A stretch of 64,000 bases of DNA from Novosphingobium clariflavum (GTDB lineage: Bacteria > Pseudomonadota > Alphaproteobacteria > Sphingomonadales > Sphingomonadaceae): NCBI RefSeq assembly GCF_026420865.1, contig NZ_JAPCWC010000007.1, positions 1-64,000 of the forward strand. The letters run 5' to 3'. The position numbers and the translations under genes were made by a program. The notes beneath the pieces were generated by a model that did not search any database, had not been told where the DNA came from, and saw only the letters and a list, made by a program, of their open reading frames with translations. This document shows positions 6,940 through 14,812 of this stretch, one piece after another. The stretch's first letter is position 1. Every line of letters begins with the position of its first letter.

Positions 6940-7355
6940 TGCTTCTTCCCCCAAACCTGCTGGCGTAGTCCCTGCTGTTTCTCCTCGTTCTGGATCAGCT
7001 TCGTGATGCGGCCCTGTATGTTTTTCAGGACTTCGCGGGTCTTGGTGACACCGTTGATCGCCATTGAGACGCGGCCCATCACCAGCTTGAGGTATTTCGT
7101 CTGGCGTTCGATGGCTCTGGTGTTGCGCTCGATCTTCTCAGCGAGGTTCGCCAAAGATCGTTCGTGGCTGTCGATTGCGCGCCTGTGTTCAATCCAGAGG
7201 CGCTGTTTGCTCTGGCGAACGATCTTGCCCACGTATGTCTGTGAGAAGCCTACTTCCTTGGCGATGGCCGTCAGGGGCTTTCCCTCTGCGGCAAGCTGCT
7301 CAATGCGCTGTTTCTCTTCCGCTGTCGCTTTGCGGTATTCTGGGGTGTCGGTCAT
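6936..7355 (-). CDS. helix-turn-helix protein of the phage early operon
   Basis: A 139-residue basic protein. The ATG at 7353-7355 is chosen because it overlaps the upstream stop (ATGA) and has a GGGGGA ahead of it. Residues about 30-50 (PLTAIAKEVGFSQTYVGKIV) form a resolvase/sigma-like helix-turn-helix. The remaining 90 residues are a long basic helical segment. It is probably a DNA-binding regulator of the element. Its target may be the palindromic region at 7785-7827, but this is not shown. Confidence 0.65.
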   Translation of the reverse strand: MTDTPEYRKATAEEKQRIEQLAAEGKPLTAIAKEVGFSQTYVGKIVRQSKQRLWIEHRRAIDSHERSLANLAEKIERNTRAIERQTKYLKLVMGRVSMAINGVTKTREVLKNIQGRITKLIQNEEKQQGLRQQVWGKKQ

Positions 7356-7537
7356 TTCGTCCCCCTGCAAATCTCGTCGTTAGACAGAAGGAGGCCTATC
7401 GTTTGGGAAGCTCTGTAAATCATACCTTTACGGGCTTCGCGGGCGGAATGATCTGCGCTGCTTTCGGCGATGTAGCTCTGTAGAAATATGACCGCGATGA
7501 GGCCTGCAATTGCCCCCAGCAGAATAGGACAATCCAT
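7352..7537 (-). CDS. small single-helix membrane protein
   Basis: Sixty-one residues beginning MDCPILLGAIAGLIAVIFL, one N-terminal membrane helix, then a charged tail. Its stop overlaps the next gene's start (ATGA), and its own start follows the preceding stop by one base. The coupling supports translation. Function unknown; it lacks the features of a holin with several helices. Confidence 0.5.
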   Translation of the reverse strand: MDCPILLGAIAGLIAVIFLQSYIAESSADHSAREARKGMIYRASQTIGLLLSNDEICRGTK

Positions 7538-7538
7538 C

Positions 7539-7760
7539 TTACTCGCCCTCCTTGGTGTTGAGGTTGAGCGTGAAGGACCGTACTAATTTCTCTGCTGCCA
7601 CATTACAGGCGTCTTGCTGTTCCTTGATCTTGCGGATCAATTCCGCTTCCGCCTTTTTGGCTTCTTCCTCGCGGTAAACTACCAGCGCCAGCACTTCCTC
7701 AAGGAGTTCAATGCGCTGCTCTAAATCCGTTACCGCCTTTTCTAATCTATCCATTCCCAT
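7539..7760 (-). CDS. small coiled-coil protein, first gene of leftward chain
   Basis: Seventy-three residues from the ATG at 7758-7760, preceded by AGAGGAA. An upstream in-frame ATG at 7808 is less likely because it lies inside the operator region. The sequence has clear heptads (LEKAVTDLEQRIELLEEVLAL) and many Glu and Lys, so it should be an oligomeric coiled coil. No family recognised. It opens a run of overlapping small genes that extends to 5744. Confidence 0.5.
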   Translation of the reverse strand: MGMDRLEKAVTDLEQRIELLEEVLALVVYREEEAKKAEAELIRKIKEQQDACNVAAEKLVRSFTLNLNTKEGE

Positions 7761-7784
7761 GCTTAGTTCCTCTTTTAGCATCCA

Positions 7785-7827
7785 AATGTATTTATACATT
7801 CGTGCCAAAAAGGTGCCTTAGGTGCCT
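7785..7827. promoter_or_regulatory. divergent control region with palindrome and direct repeats
   Basis: AATGTA-TTTA-TACATT at 7785-7800, then AGGTGCCT twice (7811-7818 and 7820-7827, nine-base period). This lies between the leftward small-gene operon and the rightward tyrosine recombinase, so it is a good candidate operator for a switch between the two. Confidence 0.5.
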
Positions 7828-7892
7828 GAATGGTATCGACTTCAGGCTTATTCACCAGCAGACGACTGACATAGGCAGTTGGAGTTGGTTAG

Positions 7893-8432
7893 ATGAAGGC
7901 AGTAATTCACAGCGAAGCAGAACGCGCACTTATCTTAGAGCGCATCAAAGGTCATAATCCTGAGAAGGCAAAAGCGCTTTTGCAGCTTTCATGGGCAACT
8001 GGCTTGCGCTGCGCTGAGATTGCAGGCTTGCTTGTTACGGATATTGTCTACTCAGATAATCCCAAGCTGGTTGTCCGCGCATCTATCTCCAAAACGGGAG
8101 AGGCACGAGAAATCCCGCTGTCTGAAACTGCCCTGCAAGCAATCATCATTCTCGCAGAAACGCGCCTGTCAGGGCATTTGGTGCTTGGGCGTCAGGATAA
8201 GCCATATACCCCGCATTCACTCAGCGAGCGCTTTAAGAAGCTCTACCAGAGCGCTGGAATTAAGGGCAGCACGTATAGCGGGCGTCGTGGGCTTGCAACG
8301 CGCCTCGTAGATCAGGGCGCACCACTCCCTGTTGTCCAGCGTATCCTTGGACATAAAAACCTCACAAGCACCATGCATTATATCGGTGTAACAGATAGCA
8401 TGGTTAGCAAGTGGATGCAGAAAGCAGCTTGA
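7893..8432 (+). CDS. short tyrosine recombinase, catalytic domain only
   Basis: A 179-residue protein made only of the catalytic domain of the phage integrase family. Visible catalytic positions are Arg39 (TGLRCAEIAGL), Lys67 (SKTGEAREIPL), Arg132 (SGRRGLATRL), His154 (LGHKNL) and the nucleophile Tyr163 (TMHYIG). The first histidine of the HxxR box is Ser129 here. There is no N-terminal arm-binding or core-binding domain, so this is not a typical integrase. It may resolve dimers, invert a segment or act as an accessory factor. The element's integration is more likely done by the serine recombinase at its right end. Confidence 0.8.
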   Translation: MKAVIHSEAERALILERIKGHNPEKAKALLQLSWATGLRCAEIAGLLVTDIVYSDNPKLVVRASISKTGEAREIPLSETALQAIIILAETRLSGHLVLGRQDKPYTPHSLSERFKKLYQSAGIKGSTYSGRRGLATRLVDQGAPLPVVQRILGHKNLTSTMHYIGVTDSMVSKWMQKAA

Positions 8433-8489
8433 CCGTTTGATCGACCTATATATCAGCTTGATACCAACGACGCAGAAGGAGTTTAGAAA

Positions 8490-8885
8490 ATGGCACTCAA
8501 CTGGAAAGCAGCCCTCAAGCCCGTCTCGCAGAGCAAGGAATTCAAGCCGGGCAATGCGGGTGGTATGTCTGCATCTGCGCGCACTGCCGCTGGCATGGAC
8601 AAGGCGCTTGCAGCCTACAAGGGCGGCAACAAGGACGTAAAGCGCGCTACCATCATCAAGAAGGGCGATGAAGTGAAGTTCAGCGTCCGCTACGCCAATC
8701 AGGCGCTCAAGCTGGACGGCAAGGACGGCGAATTCGTCGTGCCCGCTGACAAGTTCGAGGAAATCTACGGCGCCATCAAGGCCGCTGTCCTCGCTGGTGA
8801 GTTCGACAGCCAGCTTGCCCCGCTGGAAGCCAACAGCAAGCAGCGTGGCGCTAAGATGGTCGCTGCTAAAGCCGCCAAAAAGTAA
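8490..8885 (+). CDS. small basic protein, probably well expressed, unknown
   Basis: A 131-residue Lys/Ala-rich protein with a strong ribosome binding site (AGAAGGAGT) before the ATG. It is followed by a clear terminator and has GC-rich, chromosome-like codons unlike its neighbours. These signs suggest high expression. The composition (AKAAKK end) suggests nucleic-acid binding. I do not recognise the family. It could be a phage DNA-binding or structural accessory protein. Confidence 0.55.
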   Translation: MALNWKAALKPVSQSKEFKPGNAGGMSASARTAAGMDKALAAYKGGNKDVKRATIIKKGDEVKFSVRYANQALKLDGKDGEFVVPADKFEEIYGAIKAAVLAGEFDSQLAPLEANSKQRGAKMVAAKAAKK

Positions 8886-8906
8886 GCTGTAACAGCCTCA
8901 GAACGC

Positions 8907-8941
8907 AAAAAGCCCGTCGCTGTTATCAGCGGCGGGTTTTT
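8907..8941 (+). terminator. rho-independent terminator
   Basis: A-tract, CCCGTCGCTG stem, TTAT loop, CAGCGGCGGG, then five T. It ends the basic protein gene at 8885. The flanking A-tract lets it work leftward too, for the gene ending at 8949. Confidence 0.85.
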
Positions 8942-8948
8942 CGTTTCA

Positions 8949-9446
8949 CTATCTGCAAATGAGATAGGCGGTCTTGTCTGACTCAGAGGCAAAGCGTCGT
9001 GCGTGAAGCCATATTCCAAACTGAGCACCTGACTTCATGGTTTTGCCTGCGACGAAGTGACCGTTTTTGCGGTCATAGATGAACGCAGTCATGTCTGGGG
9101 CGATGATTACATCATCTTCTTTCACGTCACCGCCGATGTACGTGGTCGTACGTTGCCAAGATTGTTGAGCGTGATCGCTAACTGGCTCGACGAGCCATTC
9201 ATTACCAAGTGCGACTGTTAGTGCGTCTGCAAGCTGCTTTTCGCGTTGTGTGTATAGAGGCATGACTTTGCTTGCGACTTTGATTGACCCATCAGTGAGG
9301 GTCATAACGACAGGCTGAGTTAGGTGGCGGAATGGCCTCTGCTTTTGCCAAGGCGGATTTGGAACGTCCGCTTGTTGGAGGCTGCGAATTAAAGGAACCA
9401 TCCACGCGACTGTGTTTGCGAGGGTTGGAAGTGAAGTAGTGGACAT
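8949..9446 (-). CDS. unknown phage protein
   Basis: A 165-residue protein with AAAGGAG seven bases before the ATG at 9446. The sequence is mixed alpha-beta with no signal peptide, membrane helix or known motif that I can see. It stands alone between terminators. The next 178 bases (9447-9624) hold only a weak stem (CCCCAC at 9595 with GTGGGG at 9608), just past the end of the leftward gene that stops at 9625. Confidence 0.5.
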   Translation of the reverse strand: MSTTSLPTLANTVAWMVPLIRSLQQADVPNPPWQKQRPFRHLTQPVVMTLTDGSIKVASKVMPLYTQREKQLADALTVALGNEWLVEPVSDHAQQSWQRTTTYIGGDVKEDDVIIAPDMTAFIYDRKNGHFVAGKTMKSGAQFGIWLHARRFASESDKTAYLICR

Positions 9447-9624
9447 TTATTCTCCTTTGATTTGAACGCACTTCCCCATCACGCAAAGGCATGTCTGCGT
9501 GTGGGTTGGTGCTAAGTTGTTAGTGATTGCTGCTGTTAAGCAGATTTCAGGTTAGCGTCGTTTGTCGCCAACTCACTTCTAGTGTGTTGGGAAGCCCCAC
9601 AGCAAGCGTGGGGGTCAGTGCTGA

Positions 9625-10599
9625 TTACTGATCTTCCTCATCCTGCGCAGGGATTGCGGCTGCGATCTTTTTTTCCTCCGCGATTGCTTTGTTCGCGCGA
9701 CCGATCGCGTGCCTTTCGTAGTCGCTGGCCTCCCATGCATCATAGCCCACGATCAACATACGATCCCCCGCGATCTTGAAAACTGCCCTGCCATACTGGA
9801 CTGCGGATGGCAGCTTTTCAGGCTTTGCAACGTCGAACACATCATCGCACAAGTCCGCGTTCTCACCGCGCTCAATCAGCTTGTTTCGCGCATTGATCTG
9901 TCGTGGTGTCTTTGTCTGCGGAGTAGGCTTGTTTTTCTGACTGTGTGCTCGGTATCGCGTTTCAAGAGCAATGATCCCTTTCAGTGTCTTGCCTGATGAC
10001 TTCACCACATACTCGTATTCTGCAATATATTGTGGAACATCAGCGACGCGAACCTTGTCGATTTCCAGAAGTGCTAAAACGCAGCCATACTTTTCGGCAG
10101 AGCGGTCGCGCTTATAAGCTAGTCCATCTTCTGCATTTTCACTGACACTCTCCCATTCTCCGTAAAGCAGGGCAGTGATGGCATTCCACTTATTATAGCG
10201 ACCTTTGTGAAGCAGGTTATATCCGTGGACATTCAGGTCATGCTCTAAGAGAACTTCGCGCAGGAAGGTCGCGTTGTAGATGCTGGCGAAACAGGTCAGG
10301 CCAAATGCATATGCTTCTGCAAGCTGGTTATAGAGTATCGTTCGGCTTGCAACTTTCAGCTTCGTGATTGCTTGGTCGTCAGCAGCGAGAGACTTCTTTT
10401 TGAACGCTGCCACCAACTCCATGATCCGCTCAGCGGAAATCGGGTTCATTCCGTTGGAGACGTCTTCTTTGAGAAGTCCAAAGCGCTTTGAAGCGTAGGT
10501 CACTTCTACCCCGTTCTCCGCTCCCTCAGTTTCATAATCAAACAGTCTAGGGTCGGCGTCGAAGCGGGTAGTAAGGTAGTGTTCGCTGATATCTGACAT
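9625..10599 (-). CDS. unknown phage protein, possibly regulatory
   Basis: A 324-residue protein. The ATG at 10599 is preferred (AAGGAGA upstream) over one at 10626. It is rich in helices and charged residues, with a basic linker (KNKPTPQTKTPRQINARNK) and an acidic C-terminus ending DEEDQ. No membrane segment and no recognisable enzyme motif. It is divergent from the gene starting at 10714, and the intervening 114 bases probably hold both promoters. Function unknown. Confidence 0.5.
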   Translation of the reverse strand: MSDISEHYLTTRFDADPRLFDYETEGAENGVEVTYASKRFGLLKEDVSNGMNPISAERIMELVAAFKKKSLAADDQAITKLKVASRTILYNQLAEAYAFGLTCFASIYNATFLREVLLEHDLNVHGYNLLHKGRYNKWNAITALLYGEWESVSENAEDGLAYKRDRSAEKYGCVLALLEIDKVRVADVPQYIAEYEYVVKSSGKTLKGIIALETRYRAHSQKNKPTPQTKTPRQINARNKLIERGENADLCDDVFDVAKPEKLPSAVQYGRAVFKIAGDRMLIVGYDAWEASDYERHAIGRANKAIAEEKKIAAAIPAQDEEDQ

Positions 10600-10656
10600 T
10601 TTCGTATCTCCTTTTTGACGCGGCACCGTGCGGCGTCGTGAGATATTGATACGGCA

Positions 10657-10709
10657 GGGTTGGCCTGATACGTGATTGCCAAGATCATTTTGAGTGATTG
10701 GGCCAACCC
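10657..10709. promoter_or_regulatory. 9-bp inverted repeat ahead of the 10714 gene
   Basis: GGGTTGGCC (10657-10665) and GGCCAACCC (10701-10709), with a 35-base spacer, ending four bases before the ATG at 10714. In RNA it would cover the place where a ribosome binding site should be. None is visible, so it may control translation or be an operator. Confidence 0.4.
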
Positions 10710-10713
10710 CCGA

Positions 10714-11583
10714 ATGTCAGAAAACCCCCTGTCAATCCTGAGTGAAGACGCGAAGTGGTTCCAGCTATGGGGGTGGTATCTCAGGGCCAGCACAAGCTAC
10801 GGAAGAGCGCGGTTTTACAGGTCTGGCACCAGTTTCCTTGGCGATGACCTGCCTGCTGACTTCGACGATGTTGTGAGGGTTTTTGACGCCCTTGGCAGCG
10901 TCAGAGATATGTCGATGTTGAAATGGTGGCGGACGGTTGCCATCCCGCAATTCGGTGTTTCAGCAGACCGCCCAAAGGTAACGAGCCTTGGGTCAATACG
11001 GTATTACGACGAGGACGATCATTTTTCGCGCCTACGGAGCAGCGTCAGGGACTATTTGCAGGAGGAATGGCTGGATCAGATCCAGCCAACCAGCATTATC
11101 GCTTCCATCCCTATAGGCTTGCCCAAGGCACAGATCATGAAGCAGCTATCCGCGATGATCGACGAATTGGCGGCGACTGAGGCTGAAAGCGGAATGGACA
11201 CCATGACAGGCGATGCGCCCTTCAAACTGAACAGGTCGTCCAAGCTGCATTACGACAGCGCCGTTCGTTATCTCAAGTGCATCTACGTGAAGTCTGCCTA
11301 TCCTAAGATGACGCTATGGCAGGTTGGGGCAAAGGCTGGCCTAAGTGCAGCACACAGGAACCTAAAAGCAACGGACAAGCCAACCGCCAGTAACGCAGAT
11401 GATCGCACCAAACTCAAGGAACTGACAAGCCGTGCTTTGCTGCGCGGGCAGATGATCGCAGAAAACGCAGCAAGGGGCATCTTCCCCAGCTACGCCAAGT
11501 GCGAACATGCAATGCCGATGGATTACGCAGCAATCTATCGACGGCGCTTCAAGTTCTTCACCCGCTTTGGGATCGAAGAGTGA
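10714..11583 (+). CDS. unknown phage protein
   Basis: A 289-residue protein from the ATG at 10714; a GTG at 10672 in the same frame would add 14 residues. No ribosome binding site is evident for either. It is rich in Arg, Lys and aromatic residues, with a basic C-terminal third (SRALLRGQMIAENAARG, then YRRRFKFFTRFG). It could be a DNA-binding or replication protein, but no motif proves it. It ends four bases from the integrase gene, tail to tail. Confidence 0.5.
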   Translation: MSENPLSILSEDAKWFQLWGWYLRASTSYGRARFYRSGTSFLGDDLPADFDDVVRVFDALGSVRDMSMLKWWRTVAIPQFGVSADRPKVTSLGSIRYYDEDDHFSRLRSSVRDYLQEEWLDQIQPTSIIASIPIGLPKAQIMKQLSAMIDELAATEAESGMDTMTGDAPFKLNRSSKLHYDSAVRYLKCIYVKSAYPKMTLWQVGAKAGLSAAHRNLKATDKPTASNADDRTKLKELTSRALLRGQMIAENAARGIFPSYAKCEHAMPMDYAAIYRRRFKFFTRFGIEE

Positions 11584-11586
11584 TAT

Positions 11587-13209
11587 CTATATCCGCTGCT
11601 CAGCTTCCAACATTACACCATCAGCATCAAACCAATACCATTCCTTATCGCTGATCCATATTCTCGCCGTATTAGTTGCCTCAACATCAACGCGATTAAT
11701 CAGCCTCTTTAAAGCTGCGTTGACCTGACATCTGGTGGCAATCCGCTCGTCCTCATCACTACTAGTGAGTTTTGTTTGTAATGACATAATCATCTCGCCG
11801 TCATCTGCGCTGCTAGGCTTTGATTCCTCTAGTGCCAGTTTTTTGACCAACGAATCAATTTGCTCTGTCTGCTCCGCAATTACCTTTTCAAGCTCTCCTG
11901 CGCGCTGAATGAACGTCAATGCCCCGCCAGCTTCAATGGCGCTGACGATGTTGTCTAGCTTGCCCTGTGACGCCGCCCGCAGGCGTTCCATTTCAGCTAT
12001 CTGCTGGCGCATACCTACGACAGTGTGGTTGACCGTCTTCTGTTGCACGATGCTTGGCAGCAGCCCTTCAAGGATCGTTTTTTCCAACGGCTCGTAAGGA
12101 AGCTGTGTGGAGTTCGTGCAGTCGTGCTTGCGGCGCGCTCCATCGCATTGGAGGTAACTCGTCACCTTGCGGTGATAAGTCCGCACTTCCCCGCTCTTGG
12201 TCACATATTGGCTTGTATCAGCCCCCTTGCGGATAAATCTGACCGGCGATCCGCATTCCTCACACTTTGCGATGCCGCTGAGCAGATTGTTGGCTGTGAA
12301 CCTCGTTGGTCCACCAGAGCGCGCTTTGCCTGCTCTCACTGATTGCGCTTGGTTGAATTTGTCCGCGTTAACGGCCTGTGGGAAATAGTGCGCGTTGAGC
12401 AATTCGCCCGTGTCGTCACGACCCTCGTATTTTTCACCCAAACAGGCGCGCCACTGTAACAGCTTGTGGATATAGGTTTCGCCCCACCCACGTTTGTTGT
12501 CCCTGTAGCTGACACACCACGTTGGCTCGTTGCGGCCATTAAGCTGCTTGACGATTTTGGTGACGCCTAGGCCGCTGACGTAGAGGTCGAAAATCTCATT
12601 GAGCAAGCTGACACGGTATTCGTTCAAGGTCATCATCTTGGTGACTGGATCGACGTCAATCCAAGCAGGCGTTCCTGTGATGACCTCTTTGTGTGAGGTG
12701 GTGCGGATTTCCTCGCGCTTCTTTGCCCAATTGGCGTTCGAGCGTTTGCTCTTTTTTAGGCTCTCTTCGTGGGCAAGCTGGCCTTTGATGATGATGGAAA
12801 ACAAATCCATCATGTCCGTGTCATCGCCAGCCTTGTAGACGTGGCTATCGTGCCAAGTGGCTACGCTCACCCCGTTTTCGTTGAGCATCCAGATAAGCTG
12901 GGCGGCAGCTTTCGCACCTTGGCGGCTCAGGCGGTCGATATTTTCGACACACAGGACTGTGGGGGTATCTTTGAAAGCACCAGAACGCGCTTTCGCCTCA
13001 AATTCGTGGAGTGCAGCGCCTTCTAAGCGATTGCCACCGTGAAAGGCAGAACGTCCTTCGTCTTTTAGCTCGCGATCAACGCTATGGTCCCAGCCCATGC
13101 GCTCTACATAATCGCGACCGTAGGTTAGCTGGCGCTCGATTGAGTAGCCATCTGCTTGCTTATCCGTCGAAAAACGGCAGTAAATCCACGCCTGAATATG
13201 CGCCTCCAC
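11587..13209 (-). CDS. large serine recombinase (integrase)
   Basis: A 540-residue large serine recombinase. The N-terminal resolvase domain has the nucleophile Ser14 in YCRFSTDKQ and an active-site Arg in DRLSRQ. A recombinase domain and a zinc ribbon (CEECGS and a later HDC) follow, then a coiled coil at about residues 410-470, as in phage integrases such as phiC31 and Bxb1. It should integrate the element at a short attB without host factors. GTG start at 13207-13209. It sits at the element's right edge, about 40 bases from the truncated sirtuin gene, as integrase genes sit next to attP. Confidence 0.93.
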   Translation of the reverse strand: MEAHIQAWIYCRFSTDKQADGYSIERQLTYGRDYVERMGWDHSVDRELKDEGRSAFHGGNRLEGAALHEFEAKARSGAFKDTPTVLCVENIDRLSRQGAKAAAQLIWMLNENGVSVATWHDSHVYKAGDDTDMMDLFSIIIKGQLAHEESLKKSKRSNANWAKKREEIRTTSHKEVITGTPAWIDVDPVTKMMTLNEYRVSLLNEIFDLYVSGLGVTKIVKQLNGRNEPTWCVSYRDNKRGWGETYIHKLLQWRACLGEKYEGRDDTGELLNAHYFPQAVNADKFNQAQSVRAGKARSGGPTRFTANNLLSGIAKCEECGSPVRFIRKGADTSQYVTKSGEVRTYHRKVTSYLQCDGARRKHDCTNSTQLPYEPLEKTILEGLLPSIVQQKTVNHTVVGMRQQIAEMERLRAASQGKLDNIVSAIEAGGALTFIQRAGELEKVIAEQTEQIDSLVKKLALEESKPSSADDGEMIMSLQTKLTSSDEDERIATRCQVNAALKRLINRVDVEATNTARIWISDKEWYWFDADGVMLEAEQRI

Positions 13210-13213
13210 ACCT

Positions 13214-13366
13214 TCAGCACTCCCTACGTTTTTTGGGGAGAACTCTCAATAGCGTGTCCACCCGGTGCTGTTCCCACAGCCCCCCGCCATCCCGAAAGGT
13301 ATCGATGCCGCTTTCGGCGCTTACGCCTGCTCCGGTGAGGATGACGATGTTGCGGATGTCCTTCAT
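13214..13366 (-). pseudogene. cobB: 5' remnant of sirtuin gene cobB, interrupted by the element
   Basis: From the ATG at 13364-13366 (or 13375) the frame encodes MKDIRNIVILTGAGVSAESG and continues through IDTFRDGGGLWEQHRV, the unmistakable start of an NAD-dependent protein deacylase (GAGxSAESGI, GLWEQHRV). After about 36 residues it turns into unrelated sequence (LLRVLPKKRREC) and stops at 13214. The NAD-binding core and zinc site are missing, so the product is inactive. The break coincides with the end of the integrase region. The other part of the gene should lie beyond the left edge of the element. Confidence 0.85.
13240..13262. other. probable attachment junction (attR) within cobB
   Basis: Similarity to sirtuins ends at the HRV codons (about 13259-13267), and integrase-side sequence begins within the next 20 bases. 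The crossover core must lie here. The exact core cannot be fixed without the left junction. Confidence 0.6.
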
Positions 13367-13402
13367 CCCGGCCATGAGACCAGCCTTCAACGGAGACGGC
13401 AA

Positions 13403-14131
13403 GTGGCACGAATCGGAATTATCGGCAGCGCGGGACGCATGGGGCAGGCCATCGCAGAGGCCATCACGGCGGCAGGCGAAGAACTGTCCGGCGGCATCGG
13501 CCGCGATGGCGACCTTGGCGCGCTGGCCGCACATTCGGACGTGTTGATCGACTTCTCCAGCCCCACGGCGCTCGAAGCCAACCTCGATGCCGCGGTGGAC
13601 GCGGGCATTCCCATCGTTGTCGGCACCACCGGCCTTGAGGAACGCCACCACTGGCTGATCGATGCCGCCGCGCAGCACATTCCCGTGCTCCAGACGGGCA
13701 ACACCTCGCTGGGCGTCACCCTGCTCGCCCACCTCGTGCGCGAAGCCGCCAGCAAGCTGGGCGAGGACTGGGATATCGAGATCGTCGAGACCCACCACCG
13801 CATGAAGGTGGACTCCCCCTCCGGCACCGCGCTGCTGCTGGGCGACGCTGCCGCCAAGGGCCGCGAGGTCAGCCTGTCCGACACTGCCGTGCGCGGCCGC
13901 GACGGCATCACCGGCAAGCGCGAGGCGGGCACCATCGGTTTCGCGGCGCTGCGCGGCGGCACCGTGGCGGGTGACCACACCGTGCACTTCCTTGGCGACA
14001 ACGAGCGTCTCTCGTTCTCGCACCTCGCCGAAAACCGCACGATCTTTGCCAAGGGCGCGGTCAAGGCGGCGCAGTGGCTGAAGGACAAGCACGCCGGCCG
14101 CTACACGATGCCCGAGGTGCTCGACCTTTGA
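13403..14131 (+). CDS. dapB: 4-hydroxy-tetrahydrodipicolinate reductase
   Basis: A 242-residue enzyme that reduces 4-hydroxy-tetrahydrodipicolinate with NAD(P)H in the diaminopimelate/lysine pathway. The GTG at 13403 has GGAG seven bases upstream and starts VARIGIIGSAGRMGQ, the Rossmann GxxGxxG. The catalytic HHRMKVDSPSGTA segment is present. It lies only 36 bases from the divergent cobB start, so its promoter overlaps the 5' end of cobB, now disrupted by the element. The 3' end overlaps nth by four bases (TTGA). DapB is normally essential, so transcription must have survived the insertion. Confidence 0.95.
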   Translation: MARIGIIGSAGRMGQAIAEAITAAGEELSGGIGRDGDLGALAAHSDVLIDFSSPTALEANLDAAVDAGIPIVVGTTGLEERHHWLIDAAAQHIPVLQTGNTSLGVTLLAHLVREAASKLGEDWDIEIVETHHRMKVDSPSGTALLLGDAAAKGREVSLSDTAVRGRDGITGKREAGTIGFAALRGGTVAGDHTVHFLGDNERLSFSHLAENRTIFAKGAVKAAQWLKDKHAGRYTMPEVLDL

Positions 14132-14784
14132 ACAAGGCCGCGATCTTCGAATTCTTCCGCCGTCTCGCCGAGCTCAACCCCTCGCCCGAGACGGAGCTGG
14201 AATTCGGCAACAATTACCAGCTCCTCGTCGCCGTGGTGCTTTCCGCGCAGTCGACCGACGTCGGCGTCAACAAGGCTACGCGGGCGCTGTTCCGCGAGGT
14301 CACGACGCCCGCGCAGATGGTCGAACTGGGCGAAGAGGGCCTGAAGGAGCACATCAAGACCATCGGCCTGTTCAATTCCAAGGCCAAGAACGTCATCGCC
14401 CTCTCCGAGATCCTGGTCGAGCGCTACGGCGGCGAAGTGCCGGAAGACCGCGACGCGCTGGTCGAACTGCCCGGCGTCGGCCGCAAGACCGCCAACGTGG
14501 TGATGAACTGCGCCTTCGGAGCGGAGACCTTCGCGGTGGACACCCATATCTTCCGCGTCGGCAACCGCACCGGGATCGCCAAGGGCAAGACCCCGCTGGC
14601 GGTCGAGAAGCAGCTGGAAAAGCGCGTGCCGCAGCCCTTCCGGGTGGGATCGCACCACTGGATGATCCTGCACGGCCGCTACATCTGCAAGGCCCGCACG
14701 CCCGAATGCTGGCGCTGCCCGGTGGTTGACTTGTGTGACTACAAGGACAAGGTTCTGGACAAGGGTGCGAAGAAAGCCGCCTGA
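14128..14784 (+). CDS. nth: endonuclease III
   Basis: A 218-residue bifunctional DNA glycosylase/AP lyase that removes oxidised pyrimidines. The helix-hairpin-helix LPGVGRKTANVV contains the catalytic Lys120, with Asp138 in VDTHIF. The iron-sulphur cluster has the classic spacing C-x6-C-x2-C-x5-C in CKARTPECWRCPVVDLC. The start is a TTG overlapping the dapB stop (TTGA). Counting from it places Lys120 and Asp138 at the same numbers as the Escherichia coli enzyme, which supports the choice. Confidence 0.96.
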   Translation: MNKAAIFEFFRRLAELNPSPETELEFGNNYQLLVAVVLSAQSTDVGVNKATRALFREVTTPAQMVELGEEGLKEHIKTIGLFNSKAKNVIALSEILVERYGGEVPEDRDALVELPGVGRKTANVVMNCAFGAETFAVDTHIFRVGNRTGIAKGKTPLAVEKQLEKRVPQPFRVGSHHWMILHGRYICKARTPECWRCPVVDLCDYKDKVLDKGAKKAA

Positions 14785-14812
14785 CACGGGCGGCTGATCG
14801 GGAGTTTGCCCA

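Noticed and set aside
13265..13402. An ATG at 13265 as the dapB start
   Set aside because: It would add 46 residues unlike any DapB, read from within the cobB remnant. The GTG at 13403 has GGAG at good spacing and begins at the Rossmann strand.
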